Part shown: positions 47,568 to 55,218 of the stretch, in pieces
Position numbering within the stretch: the first letter of the stretch is position 1
Layout of the letters: every line of letters begins with the position of its first letter
Assembly (NCBI RefSeq): GCF_001463745.1
Contig: NZ_BBWJ01000053.1
Span: 1-58,348 of the forward strand
DNA length: 58,348 nt
Direction of reading: 5' to 3'
From: Aureimonas sp. AU22
GTDB lineage: Bacteria > Pseudomonadota > Alphaproteobacteria > Rhizobiales > Rhizobiaceae
Notes under the pieces: generated by a model
Databases searched by the model: none
Told to the model about the DNA's origin: nothing
What the model saw: the letters and a program-made list of their open reading frames with translations, nothing else
Made by a program: the position numbers and the translations under genes

Positions 47568-48172
47568 GCCAGCATGCCCTTGGTGGACGGCACGAGGTCG
47601 GCCTGGCGCGGATCGATCGACAGCGCCTCGCCGAGCACCCGCGCCACCGCCTTGAAGCAGGTCTCCGCGATGTGGTGCGCGTTCTCGCCGTAGAGCGTCT
47701 CGATGTGCAGCGTCAGCCCGGCATTCACGGCGAAGGCCTGGAAGAACTCGCGCACCAGCTGCGTGTCGAACGTGCCGATCTTCTCGGTGGGAAAGCGCGT
47801 CCGGAACACCAGGAAGGGCCGTCCCGAGACGTCCACCGCCGCACGCGTCAGGCACTCGTCCATCGCCAGATCCAGCGACGCATAGCGCCGGATGCCCCGC
47901 CGCTCGCCCATGGCCTTGCGGATCGCCTGGCCGAGCGCGATGCCGACATCCTCCACCGTGTGGTGATCGTCGATGTGATAGTCGCCCTTGGCCTCGACGC
48001 GGATGTCGATCAGCGAATGGCGCGCCAGGTGATCCAGCATGTGATCGAAGAAACCGACGCCGGTCGCGACATCCGCCCGGCCCTGGCCGTCCAGATCGAC
48101 GCGCACCCGGATCTGCGTCTCCTTCGTCGCCCGATCCACCGACGCATCCCGCCGTCCCGCCGTCTCGCCCAT
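47564..48172 (-). CDS. hisB: Imidazoleglycerol-phosphate dehydratase
   Basis: A 202-residue single-function HisB. The metal-binding motifs [31 protein letters not shown] and [15 protein letters not shown] are intact; the E. coli-type phosphatase domain is absent, as usual outside enterics. ATG 48172 precedes the conserved region; the frame extends further upstream through the repeat without similarity. First gene of the leftward his cluster, divergent from hslV. Confidence 0.96.
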   Translation of the reverse strand: MGETAGRRDASVDRATKETQIRVRVDLDGQGRADVATGVGFFDHMLDHLARHSLIDIRVEAKGDYHIDDHHTVEDVGIALGQAIRKAMGERRGIRRYASLDLAMDECLTRAAVDVSGRPFLVFRTRFPTEKIGTFDTQLVREFFQAFAVNAGLTLHIETLYGENAHHIAETCFKAVARVLGEALSIDPRQADLVPSTKGMLA

Positions 48173-48251
48173 TGTCGTCCGTCCTCGCTCGTTCCGCCGC
48201 TTCATATAGAAGCGCGGGGACGACGCCAACCGAGGGCGGAGGCGATGGGAT

Positions 48252-48433
48252 GGCGGGGCTGCCGCCCCGAGCCCCGCTCGGGAAGGAATTCCCGAACCCT
48301 TCTTCTCGTTCGGGACCATTTCCATGATCGGGGAGGGCCGCTGGCCCTCCCCGATCATGGACACGCCTCGAATGAGGAGGGGTCCAGGGGACATCATGTC
48401 CCCTGGCGGGGTCCGGGGGCAGCGCCCCTGTCT
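48252..48433 (-). repeat. Structured intergenic repeat, copy B (inverted relative to copy A)
   Basis: A 182-bp element in the hisB-hslV divergent gap. Read on the minus strand it aligns with copy A at 21894-22074 along its whole length: the GGGGCGCTGCCCC block, the GGGGACATGATGTCCCC palindrome, a central hairpin and the GGGGCGGCAGCCCCGCC end. The central hairpin (48321-48361) keeps the GGGCC-GGCCC core but has different arms (TCCATGATCGGGG and its complement). It lies between two promoters rather than at a gene end. Confidence 0.8.
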
Positions 48434-48446
48434 TCCGCCGCCCGCG

Positions 48447-48478
48447 CCCTTGTTGGCACCGCCTTGGCGCTCCCATAT
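48447..48478 (+). promoter_or_regulatory. Candidate heat-shock (RpoH) promoter of hslV
   Basis: CCCTTGTT (48447-48454) and CCATAT (48473-48478) are spaced 18 bp, close to the alphaproteobacterial RpoH pattern (CNCTTGAA, 16-17 bp, CCANAT). The predicted start is about 24 nt before the hslV ATG. hslV is a classical heat-shock gene. Confidence 0.5.
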
Positions 48479-48508
48479 GGGGCGCGGAACGAACGAGGAC
48501 TGAACGAG

Positions 48509-49069
48509 ATGATGGACCAGCACGACCCGGCGAAGATGTACGGGACGACGATCGTCACGGTGCGCAAGGGCGGCAAGGTGGTGATTGCGGGCGACGGGCA
48601 GGTGTCGCTGGGCAACACGGTGATGAAGGGCAATGCCAAGAAGGTCCGGCGCATCGGCAAGGACGGGAAGGTGATTGCCGGATTTGCGGGCGCGACGGCG
48701 GATGCGTTCACGCTTCTGGAGCGGCTTGAGGCCAAGCTCGAGCAGTATCCCGACCAGCTGATGCGCGCCTGCGTGGAACTGGCGAAGGACTGGCGCACGG
48801 ACCGGTATCTGCGCCGGCTCGAGGCGATGATGATCGTGGCCGACGCCAAGGTGACGCTGACGCTGACGGGCAACGGCGACGTCCTCGAGCCGGAGGACGG
48901 CGTGATCGCGATCGGCTCGGGCGGCAACTACGCTCTGGCGGCGGCGCGCGCGCTGGCGGAGACGGATTTCCCGGCCGAGGAGATCGCCCGGCGCGCCATG
49001 CGCATCGCGGCGGAGATCTGCATCTACACCAACGACAACGTCATCCTGGAAAGCCTCGACGCGGCGTGA
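48509..49069 (+). CDS. hslV: ATP-dependent protease subunit HslV
   Basis: A 186-residue proteasome-like peptidase. [26 protein letters not shown] places the N-terminal nucleophile Thr after a processed leader; [33 protein letters not shown] and [14 protein letters not shown] are typical. ATG 48509 is followed by a second ATG at 48512, either of which could initiate. It is not adjacent to hslU, which lies at 38.3-39.6 kb on the opposite strand. Confidence 0.96.
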   Translation: MMDQHDPAKMYGTTIVTVRKGGKVVIAGDGQVSLGNTVMKGNAKKVRRIGKDGKVIAGFAGATADAFTLLERLEAKLEQYPDQLMRACVELAKDWRTDRYLRRLEAMMIVADAKVTLTLTGNGDVLEPEDGVIAIGSGGNYALAAARALAETDFPAEEIARRAMRIAAEICIYTNDNVILESLDAA

Positions 49070-49127
49070 GCGCCGCGCGGGCCGCGGTTGCGCCGCTCCC
49101 TGGCCGGGAGCGGAGGCGTGATCCATC

Positions 49128-49949
49128 TTGACGCCGATGGACGCCGCAACCGCTTCGACCGACCAGCCGCCGCCGCCGGGGCGCTTTGCGCGCTTCCGGC
49201 GCCGGCTCGACTTCCTCTACCACGCCGACCATCCGACGGCGGTGCGCTTCCAGAGCTGGGTGGCGATCGTCGATCTCGTGATCATCGCCTTCTTCGTGCT
49301 GGCGCCGGTGCTGCAGGAGAAGCGCTACTTCCTGTGGCTGGACTATTCGCTGGCGGCGCTCCTGGCGCTCGACTTCGCCACGCGCGCGCTCGCGGCCCCC
49401 AGTCTCAAGTCTTGGGCGAAGCGGCCGGTGATCTGGGTCGATGCCCTGGTCCTCCTGACGCTGCTTCTGCCGGCGATGTTCTTCAACCTCGGCTTCCTGC
49501 GGATCCTGCGGCTGTGGACCCTGTCGCGCAAGGACGTGCTTTGGCGCTCGCTGCGCCGCCGGGGGCTGCAGGCATGGGAGGAGGCGGGGCGGGCGGTGAT
49601 CAACCTCCTCACCTGCCTGTTCCTGGCGACCGGCTTCATCTACACGGCGTTCGTTGCCGAGGGGTCGGGCATCGAGGGCTATGTCGACGCCCTCTATTTC
49701 ACCGTCGCCACGATGACGACCACCGGGTTCGGCGACGTGACGCTGCCGGGGCCGGCGGGCAAGCTGACGTCCGTCGTCATCATGATCGTCGGGATCTCGC
49801 TCTTCGTGCGCCTCGCCCAGACGGTGTTTCGCCCCTACAAGGTGTCCTTCCGCTGCCCGGCCTGCGCGCTGGAGCGCCACGAGCCGGACGCCGTGCACTG
49901 CAAGGCCTGCGGCCACATCCTGGCGATCCCCGACGAGGGCAGCGACTGA
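49128..49949 (+). CDS. Potassium-channel-like protein with a C-terminal zinc ribbon
   Basis: A 273-residue protein of about six helices: an S1-S4-like region (residues 40-140, with [23 protein letters not shown] carrying basic residues) and a pore module [20 protein letters not shown], where TTGFGD corresponds to the K+ selectivity filter TVGYGD. The tail has CPAC and CKAC pairs about 15 residues apart, a predicted zinc ribbon. Start taken at TTG 49128 with GGAGG 12 nt upstream; ATG 49137 is equally possible. K+ selectivity and gating are inferred. Confidence 0.85.
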   Translation: MTPMDAATASTDQPPPPGRFARFRRRLDFLYHADHPTAVRFQSWVAIVDLVIIAFFVLAPVLQEKRYFLWLDYSLAALLALDFATRALAAPSLKSWAKRPVIWVDALVLLTLLLPAMFFNLGFLRILRLWTLSRKDVLWRSLRRRGLQAWEEAGRAVINLLTCLFLATGFIYTAFVAEGSGIEGYVDALYFTVATMTTTGFGDVTLPGPAGKLTSVVIMIVGISLFVRLAQTVFRPYKVSFRCPACALERHEPDAVHCKACGHILAIPDEGSD

Positions 49950-50031
49950 CCCGCCGCGTCGGCGCCGCGTGCAACCTCGGGGCGCGGGTCGGCGTTGAGG
50001 GCTCGATTTGGATGTCCGAAGGAGAGTTTCC

Positions 50032-50388
50032 ATGCGCCGTCTCGTCGCCCTCGCGGGTCTTGCCACCCTGATCGCCACCCCCGTGCTCGCACAGACCACC
50101 ACCACTACGATCGTGACGCAGGAACCGGCACCGGCGGCCGTCGTCGCCGTTCCCGCCCCCGCTCCCGCCGCCGTGGTCGCCGTGCCGGCTCCGGTGCGCA
50201 CCTATGTGACGCAGCAGAGCATTCCGTCGGTCACCTACGAGCGCCAGATCGTGGTCGGCGAGCCGCTGCCGCAGGCCGTGGAGTACCACGTCATCCCCGA
50301 CAACGACGGCTATGCCTATGCGGTGGTCAACGGACAGCGGGTGATCGTGGACCCGCAGACGCGCAGCGTGATCGAGGTCTACGACTAA
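50032..50388 (+). CDS. DUF1236 family secreted protein
   Basis: A 118-residue precursor: signal peptide (LVALAGLATLIATPVLAQ, cleavage near residue 20), a Thr-rich and Ala/Pro/Val-rich linker containing a repeated AVVAVPAPAPA unit (residues 35-55), and a DUF1236 domain (VVGEPLPQAVEYHVIPDNDGYAYAVVNGQRVIVDPQTRSVIEVY). ATG 50032 has GAAGGAGAG upstream. Envelope role unknown. A heat-shock-like promoter and terminator follow in the next 200 bp. Confidence 0.85.
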   Translation: MRRLVALAGLATLIATPVLAQTTTTTIVTQEPAPAAVVAVPAPAPAAVVAVPAPVRTYVTQQSIPSVTYERQIVVGEPLPQAVEYHVIPDNDGYAYAVVNGQRVIVDPQTRSVIEVYD

Positions 50389-50410
50389 GATCGTAACGGT
50401 TTCAGATGGT

Positions 50411-50441
50411 CTCTTGAAACCGCCGGGAGCGTTTCCCATCT
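50411..50441 (+). promoter_or_regulatory. RpoH-like promoter with no obvious gene downstream
   Basis: CTCTTGAA (50411-50418) matches CNCTTGAA at all fixed positions; after 17 bp comes CCATCT (50436-50441), one mismatch from CCANAT. Predicted start is near 50448. Confidence 0.5.
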
Positions 50442-50447
50442 CATGAT

Positions 50448-50592
50448 CAGGCGGCGCGTCCCGGTTTCGGTCGAAGCGCTGCCGAGACGTCCGGCCTTTC
50501 GTCCGACCACGGATGTACTGGCGAGGTGTGAGGCCGGATTGCCATTTCGCAGAATGGACGCGGAGCCGTCGGGAACCCCCCGGCGGCTTTTT
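50448..50592 (+). ncRNA. Candidate heat-induced small RNA of about 145 nt
   Basis: The segment runs from the RpoH-like promoter to a strong terminator at 50565-50592. It includes an internal hairpin CCATT-AATGG. Frames open here run through the terminator and match no family, so an untranslated RNA is the simpler reading. It could alternatively be the 3' part of the DUF1236 transcript. No known family is recognised. Confidence 0.4.
50565..50592 (+). terminator. Intrinsic terminator upstream of the GAF-EAL gene
   Basis: GCCGTCGGG (50565-50573) and CCCGGCGGC (50579-50587) form a 9-bp stem with one G-T pair and a short loop, followed by TTTTT. Confidence 0.8.
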
Positions 50593-50711
50593 CGTGTCTG
50601 GATGCGGGGTTTGCAGTCCACGCTTCGCATCCGGGCTTGCGCATGCCTGCAACCTTACCGATAAGTCATATAACCTTCAGAAGAATTTGCGCGGCGGACC
50701 GGCTTCCCTTC

Positions 50712-51962
50712 ATGCAGCGTGCGGCAGAGTCACCCCCGCCTGACAGCCTCAACGACATTCGCGCCATGCTCCGCCTCGTGCGGCAGAACCTCGGGCTCGA
50801 CGTCGCCTTCATCGGCGAATTCGTCGGCGACCGGCGTATCTTCCGCCATGTCGACGCCGCCGTCCCCGGCCTGGTGCGCGAGGGGGAAGCCGACCTCCTG
50901 GAGGAAAGCTACTGCGCGCGCGTGGTGGACGGACGGCTGCCGGAACTGATCCCCGACACCGCCGGGGTGGCGGAGGCGCAGCGCATGCCCGCCACCCGCG
51001 CCTTGCCGGTCGGCGCCCATCTCAGCGTGCCCATCCGCCTGTCGAACGGCATGGTCTACGGCACCTTCTGCTGCTTCGGCCATTCGCCGGACCATTCGCT
51101 CAACGCGCGCGACCTCGCCATGCTGCGCACCTTCGCGGGCCTCGTCGCACAGCGCATCGACCGCGACCTGCAGACCGAGAGCCTGCGGGTCGCCAGGCGC
51201 GCGCGCATCCGGCAGCTTCTCGACCGAGGCGGCCCGGCGATCGTGTTCCAGCCCGTCTTCCTTCTCGACGGGCTTCGCCCGATTGGCTCGGAAGCGCTGT
51301 CCCGCTTTCCCGACGACCCGCACCGGCCGATCGAGGCGTGGTTCTCCGATGCCGCCGAGGCCGGCCTCGGCGTCGAACTGGAGCACCGGGCGATCGGCAA
51401 CGCGCTGGACGCCTACGCTGCGATCTGGGCCCGTCATCGCGTGCAGCTCGGGGTCAACGCCTCGCCCGCCGCGATCCTCGATCCGCACTTCGCCCGCCTC
51501 TTCGATGCCGCCCCCGCCGACCGGGTCGTCCTGGAGCTGACCGAGCACGAGCGGATCGACGACTACGGGGAACTCGTGGCCGCGCTGGCGCCGCTTCGCG
51601 CCCGGGGCGTGCGCATCGCGGTGGACGACGTGGGCGCCGGCTATGCCAGCATGAGCCATATCGTGGCCATCCGGCCCGACATCATCAAGCTCGACCGCGG
51701 CATCGTGCGAGGCCTCGACGCCGATCCGATGCGCGCGGCGCTGGCGACCGCGCTGACCGGCTTCGCCGCCCAGTGCGGCTGCAAGGTGGTGGCCGAGGGC
51801 GTCGAGACGCCGGGCGAACTGGCGCTTCTCGCCGGGCTCAAGGTGCAGGCGCTCCAGGGCTTTCTTCTCGGACGCCCGATGGATGTGTCGGCGTTCGAGG
51901 CCCTCCTGGCGCCGGGCGGGGTCCCTGCCGCGCCCGTGCGAAGCGCCGTCCCGGTCGATTGA
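50712..51962 (+). CDS. GAF-EAL domain cyclic-di-GMP phosphodiesterase
   Basis: A protein of about 416 residues. The N-terminal GAF-like sensor (about residues 15-160) contains HLSVPIRLSNGMVYGTFCCFGH. The EAL domain follows with GSEALSRFP, GVNASPAAI, VLELTEHERIDD, IAVDDVGAGYASMSHIVAIRPDIIKLDR and KVVAEGVET; all metal and catalytic positions appear intact. Hydrolysis of c-di-GMP to pGpG is predicted, tuned by the GAF. The start is uncertain: ATG 50643 would add 23 residues; neither start has a good ribosome site. It is 100 bp upstream of the polyol dehydrogenase. Confidence 0.9.
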   Translation: MQRAAESPPPDSLNDIRAMLRLVRQNLGLDVAFIGEFVGDRRIFRHVDAAVPGLVREGEADLLEESYCARVVDGRLPELIPDTAGVAEAQRMPATRALPVGAHLSVPIRLSNGMVYGTFCCFGHSPDHSLNARDLAMLRTFAGLVAQRIDRDLQTESLRVARRARIRQLLDRGGPAIVFQPVFLLDGLRPIGSEALSRFPDDPHRPIEAWFSDAAEAGLGVELEHRAIGNALDAYAAIWARHRVQLGVNASPAAILDPHFARLFDAAPADRVVLELTEHERIDDYGELVAALAPLRARGVRIAVDDVGAGYASMSHIVAIRPDIIKLDRGIVRGLDADPMRAALATALTGFAAQCGCKVVAEGVETPGELALLAGLKVQALQGFLLGRPMDVSAFEALLAPGGVPAAPVRSAVPVD

Positions 51963-52062
51963 CAGCGCCGGGCGCGGCGTCGAAGAAACAGGGAGCCGTC
52001 TGCGGGCGCCGGGTATCCGGTTCGCCCGCGCATCCGCCCCCGCTCGTGCCAAGGCTTCGCCC

Positions 52063-53538
52063 GTGATCCAGCGCCTGTCCTCCGTCGCCCTTCCCACCCT
52101 GCCGGCCGACGTGGTGCGGCCCCGGTTCGATCGCGGCGCCGCGCGCATCGGGATCGTGCATCTCGGCCTCGGCGCCTTCCATCGCGCCCACCAGGCGGTG
52201 GCGACCGAAGCCGTGCTGGCAGGGGGCGACCTCCAATGGGGCATTGCCGGCGTCTCCCTGCGCAGCCCCGACACGCGCGATGCCCTCCAGCCCCAGGACG
52301 GGCTCTACACGGTGGCGGTGCGCTCAGGGAGCGGCGACCGGCTGGAGGTCATCGGCGCCATCCTCACCCAGCTGGTGGCCCCCGAGGATCCGGAGGCGGT
52401 GCTGGCGCTGATGGCGGCGCCCGCGACCCGCATCGTCTCGCTGACCGTCACGGAAAAGGGCTACTGCCACAACCCGGCGACCGGCGAGCTCGACCGCGAC
52501 CATCCCGACATCGTCCACGACCTCGCCAACAGCCACGCGCCGCGATCGGTGCCCGGCTTCCTGGTGGAGGCACTTCGGCGGCGGCGCGAGGCGGGCCTGC
52601 CGCCCTTCACGGTCCTGTCCTGCGACAACCTTCCCGCCAACGGCGCGACGGCGCGTCGCGTCGTGGCCGCCTTCGCCGAACTGCGCGACGACGCGCTCGG
52701 CAGCTTCGTCGCTCGGGAGGTTCCCTTCCCCTCCACCATGGTGGACCGGATCGTGCCGGCGACCACCGACGACGACCGGGCGCTGGTGGCCGAGCGGCTC
52801 GGGGTCGAGGACGCCTGGCCGGTGATGACCGAGCCGTTCCGGCAGTGGGTCATCGAGGACCACTTCGCCGACGGGCGGCCGGACTGGACGGCGGGCGGCG
52901 CGCGCTTCGTCGCCGACGTCGAGCCCTTCGAGCTGATGAAGCTGCGCCTTCTCAACGGCTCGCATTCGACGCTCGCCTATCTCGGCTATCTCGCCGGCCA
53001 CGAGACCGTGTCGGAGGCGATGGCCGACGCGCCCTTCGCCGACCTTCTCGCCGCGATGATGGAGCGCGAGATCGCGCCCACCCTGCCGCCCCTCTTCGGC
53101 TTCGACCTCGCCGCCTACCGCGCCGAGCTTCTCCAGCGCTTCCGCAACCCGGCCCTTCGCCATCGCACCTGGCAGATCGCCATGGACGGCTCGCAGAAGG
53201 TGCCCCAGCGCCTGCTGGGCACGATCCGCGACCGGCTGAAGGCGGGCGAGCCCTTCGAGCGTCTGGCGCTCGGGCTCGCCGGCTGGATCCGCTATGTGGG
53301 GGGGCGCGACGAGCGCGGCGGGGCGATCGACGTGCGCGATCCGATGGCCGCTCGGCTGCGCGCGCTCAGCGACGGGGCGGGCGAGGACCCCGAGCGCCTC
53401 GCGGACGCCTTCCTGTCGGTCCGCGAGGTGTTCGGCGACGACCTCGCCGGGGACCTGCGCTTGCGCCGGACGGTGGCACAGGCGCTCGCGCGGCTGATCA
53501 CGGTCGGCTCGGCCGCGGCGGTCGCCGAGCGCGTCTAA
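52063..53538 (+). CDS. Mannitol dehydrogenase family oxidoreductase
   Basis: A 491-residue polyol-specific long-chain dehydrogenase. NAD-binding IVHLGLGAFHRAHQAVATEA, then VSLTVTEKGYCHNP, FTVLSCDNLPANG, and the catalytic KLRLLNGSHSTLAYLGYLAG with Lys, Asn and His. Family members oxidise mannitol, arabinitol or reduce fructuronate/tagaturonate; mannitol 2-dehydrogenase is the nearest by length. GTG 52063 is chosen as the conserved region begins soon after. No sugar transporter is adjacent, so the substrate is open. Confidence 0.9.
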   Translation: MIQRLSSVALPTLPADVVRPRFDRGAARIGIVHLGLGAFHRAHQAVATEAVLAGGDLQWGIAGVSLRSPDTRDALQPQDGLYTVAVRSGSGDRLEVIGAILTQLVAPEDPEAVLALMAAPATRIVSLTVTEKGYCHNPATGELDRDHPDIVHDLANSHAPRSVPGFLVEALRRRREAGLPPFTVLSCDNLPANGATARRVVAAFAELRDDALGSFVAREVPFPSTMVDRIVPATTDDDRALVAERLGVEDAWPVMTEPFRQWVIEDHFADGRPDWTAGGARFVADVEPFELMKLRLLNGSHSTLAYLGYLAGHETVSEAMADAPFADLLAAMMEREIAPTLPPLFGFDLAAYRAELLQRFRNPALRHRTWQIAMDGSQKVPQRLLGTIRDRLKAGEPFERLALGLAGWIRYVGGRDERGGAIDVRDPMAARLRALSDGAGEDPERLADAFLSVREVFGDDLAGDLRLRRTVAQALARLITVGSAAAVAERV

Positions 53539-53718
53539 CGCGCCGGGGCGAGGCCCCTGGCCCGCCATCCGCCAGGGGGAACCCGACGTCGACGGAACGT
53601 TCACCCTGTCGAGGCGCGGGCACACGCTAAGGCGTTGCGCCGCCGGACCGGCTTGGCTAGTCAAGAGGGTGCGGTTCCCTGCGGCCGCCGAGCGATCCGA
53701 CCTGCCGAGACGTAACCG

Positions 53719-55218
53719 ATGCGCGACACCACCGATCGGACCTCGTCCGGCAACGCCGAACTCGACCAGATCCTGAACGGCGGGCTGCCGTCGAACCGTC
53801 TCTACCTCATCGAGGGCGCGCCGGGCTCGGGCAAGACGACGCTCGCGCTGCGCTTCCTCCTGGATGGAGCGGAGCGGGGCGAGCGGGTCCTCTACATCAC
53901 GCTGTCGGAAACGCGCGCGGAGCTCCTGGCGGTCGCCGCCTCGCACGGGTTCGACCTCACAGGGATCGACATCTTCGAGCTTTCCTCCGCGGACGAGGTC
54001 CTGGGGGAGGGGCGCGAACAGTCGATCCTGCACTCCTGGGAAATGGAACTCGGCGGCACGATCCGCCTGATCCGGGACGAGGTGGAGCGCGTGCGTCCGA
54101 GCCGCGTCGTGTTCGACAGCCTGTCGGAGATGCGTCTCCTGGCGCAGGACGCGCTGCGCTTCCGCCGGCAGGTCCTGCAGCTCAAGCAGTTCTTCGCGCC
54201 GCGCGCCGCCACCGTCCTCCTGATCGACGACCTGACGTCCATAGAGGGACGCCACGATTCGCATCTCCATAGTCTGTGCCACGGCGTCGTCACCCTGGAG
54301 CGCCTGACGCTGGACTTCGGTGCCGCCCGCCGGCGCCTCCAGGTCCAGAAGCTGCGCGGCGTCGATTTCTTTGCCGGCTACCACGACTTCACGATCCGTC
54401 GCGGCGGGCTCGACGTCTATCCGCGCCTCATCGCCGCCCAGCACAACACCGCCTTCGTCGGAGATCCCATTCCGAGCGGCGTGCCCGAACTCGACGCGCT
54501 GGTGAACGGGGGGCCGCTTCGCGGCACCAGCACGCTGATCACCGGGCCGGCGGGCACCGGCAAGACCACCATCGCCCTGCAATATGTCGATGCCGCATGC
54601 CGCCGAGGCGAAGCCTGCACGATCTACGAATTCGACGAGCGCATCGGCACCATGATGGTGCGCGCGCTGGCCATGGGCCTCGACCTCCAGGCTCATCTCC
54701 GCAGCGGCCTTCTCAAGATCGTGCAGGCGGACCCGGCGGAGGTGTCGCCGGGCGAGTTCGCCTGGCGGGTGCGACGCGAGGTCGAGGAGCGCAACTGCCG
54801 CCTCCTCGTGATCGACAGCCTCAACGGTTATCTCGCCGCGATGCCGCAGGAGCAGCAGCTGATCCTGCAGATCCATGAACTCCTGTCCTATCTGAACCAG
54901 AAGGGCGTCGGCACGTTCTTGATCAATCCGCAGCAGGGGTTGGTGGGGACCATGTCGACCGGGATGCTCAACGTGTCGTATGTGGCCGACACCGTGTTCT
55001 TGATCCGCTTCTTCGAGGCGGGAGGCCGCATCCGCAAGGCGATCTCGGTTTTGAAGAACCGCGGCGGCCCGCACGAGGAGGCCATCCGCGAGCTTCGCAT
55101 CGACGGACGGGGCGTGCGCGTCGGCGAACCCCTGACGCGATTCCGGGGGATCCTGACCGGTACGCCCGAATATGTCGGCGAAACCGCACCGCTGATGGAA
55201 GATCGGACGGGTGCATAG
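53719..55218 (+). CDS. KaiC-like dual-domain RecA-family ATPase
   Basis: A 499-residue protein with two KaiC/RAD55 ATPase domains: Walker A GAPGSGKTT at about residues 33-41 (CI) and GPAGTGKTT at about 276-284 (CII), with Walker B-type VVFDSLSEM and LLVIDSLNGY. CII holds YEFDERIGTMM and, near the C-terminus, NVSYVADT. Aligned by eye with cyanobacterial KaiC, Ser420 matches phospho-site S431 while Tyr421 replaces T432. No kaiA or kaiB is in the window. The stop overlaps a hybrid histidine kinase by 8 bp, implying a signalling pair. A circadian role should not be assumed. Confidence 0.9.
   Translation: MRDTTDRTSSGNAELDQILNGGLPSNRLYLIEGAPGSGKTTLALRFLLDGAERGERVLYITLSETRAELLAVAASHGFDLTGIDIFELSSADEVLGEGREQSILHSWEMELGGTIRLIRDEVERVRPSRVVFDSLSEMRLLAQDALRFRRQVLQLKQFFAPRAATVLLIDDLTSIEGRHDSHLHSLCHGVVTLERLTLDFGAARRRLQVQKLRGVDFFAGYHDFTIRRGGLDVYPRLIAAQHNTAFVGDPIPSGVPELDALVNGGPLRGTSTLITGPAGTGKTTIALQYVDAACRRGEACTIYEFDERIGTMMVRALAMGLDLQAHLRSGLLKIVQADPAEVSPGEFAWRVRREVEERNCRLLVIDSLNGYLAAMPQEQQLILQIHELLSYLNQKGVGTFLINPQQGLVGTMSTGMLNVSYVADTVFLIRFFEAGGRIRKAISVLKNRGGPHEEAIRELRIDGRGVRVGEPLTRFRGILTGTPEYVGETAPLMEDRTGA

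Noticed and set aside
47510-48508. Upstream extension of the hslV frame through hisB and the repeat
   Set aside because: HslV similarity begins only at 48509; the upstream part is antisense to hisB and crosses the structured repeat.
50443-50664. 73-codon ORF starting just after the RpoH-like promoter
   Set aside because: It runs through the strong terminator at 50565-50592, lacks a ribosome site and shows no family similarity.
53578-53601. GGAAC...CGTT pair upstream of the KaiC-like gene resembling a general-stress (EcfG) promoter
   Set aside because: Spacing is 15 bp instead of the usual 16-17 and the start would be 110 nt from the gene; too weak to list.
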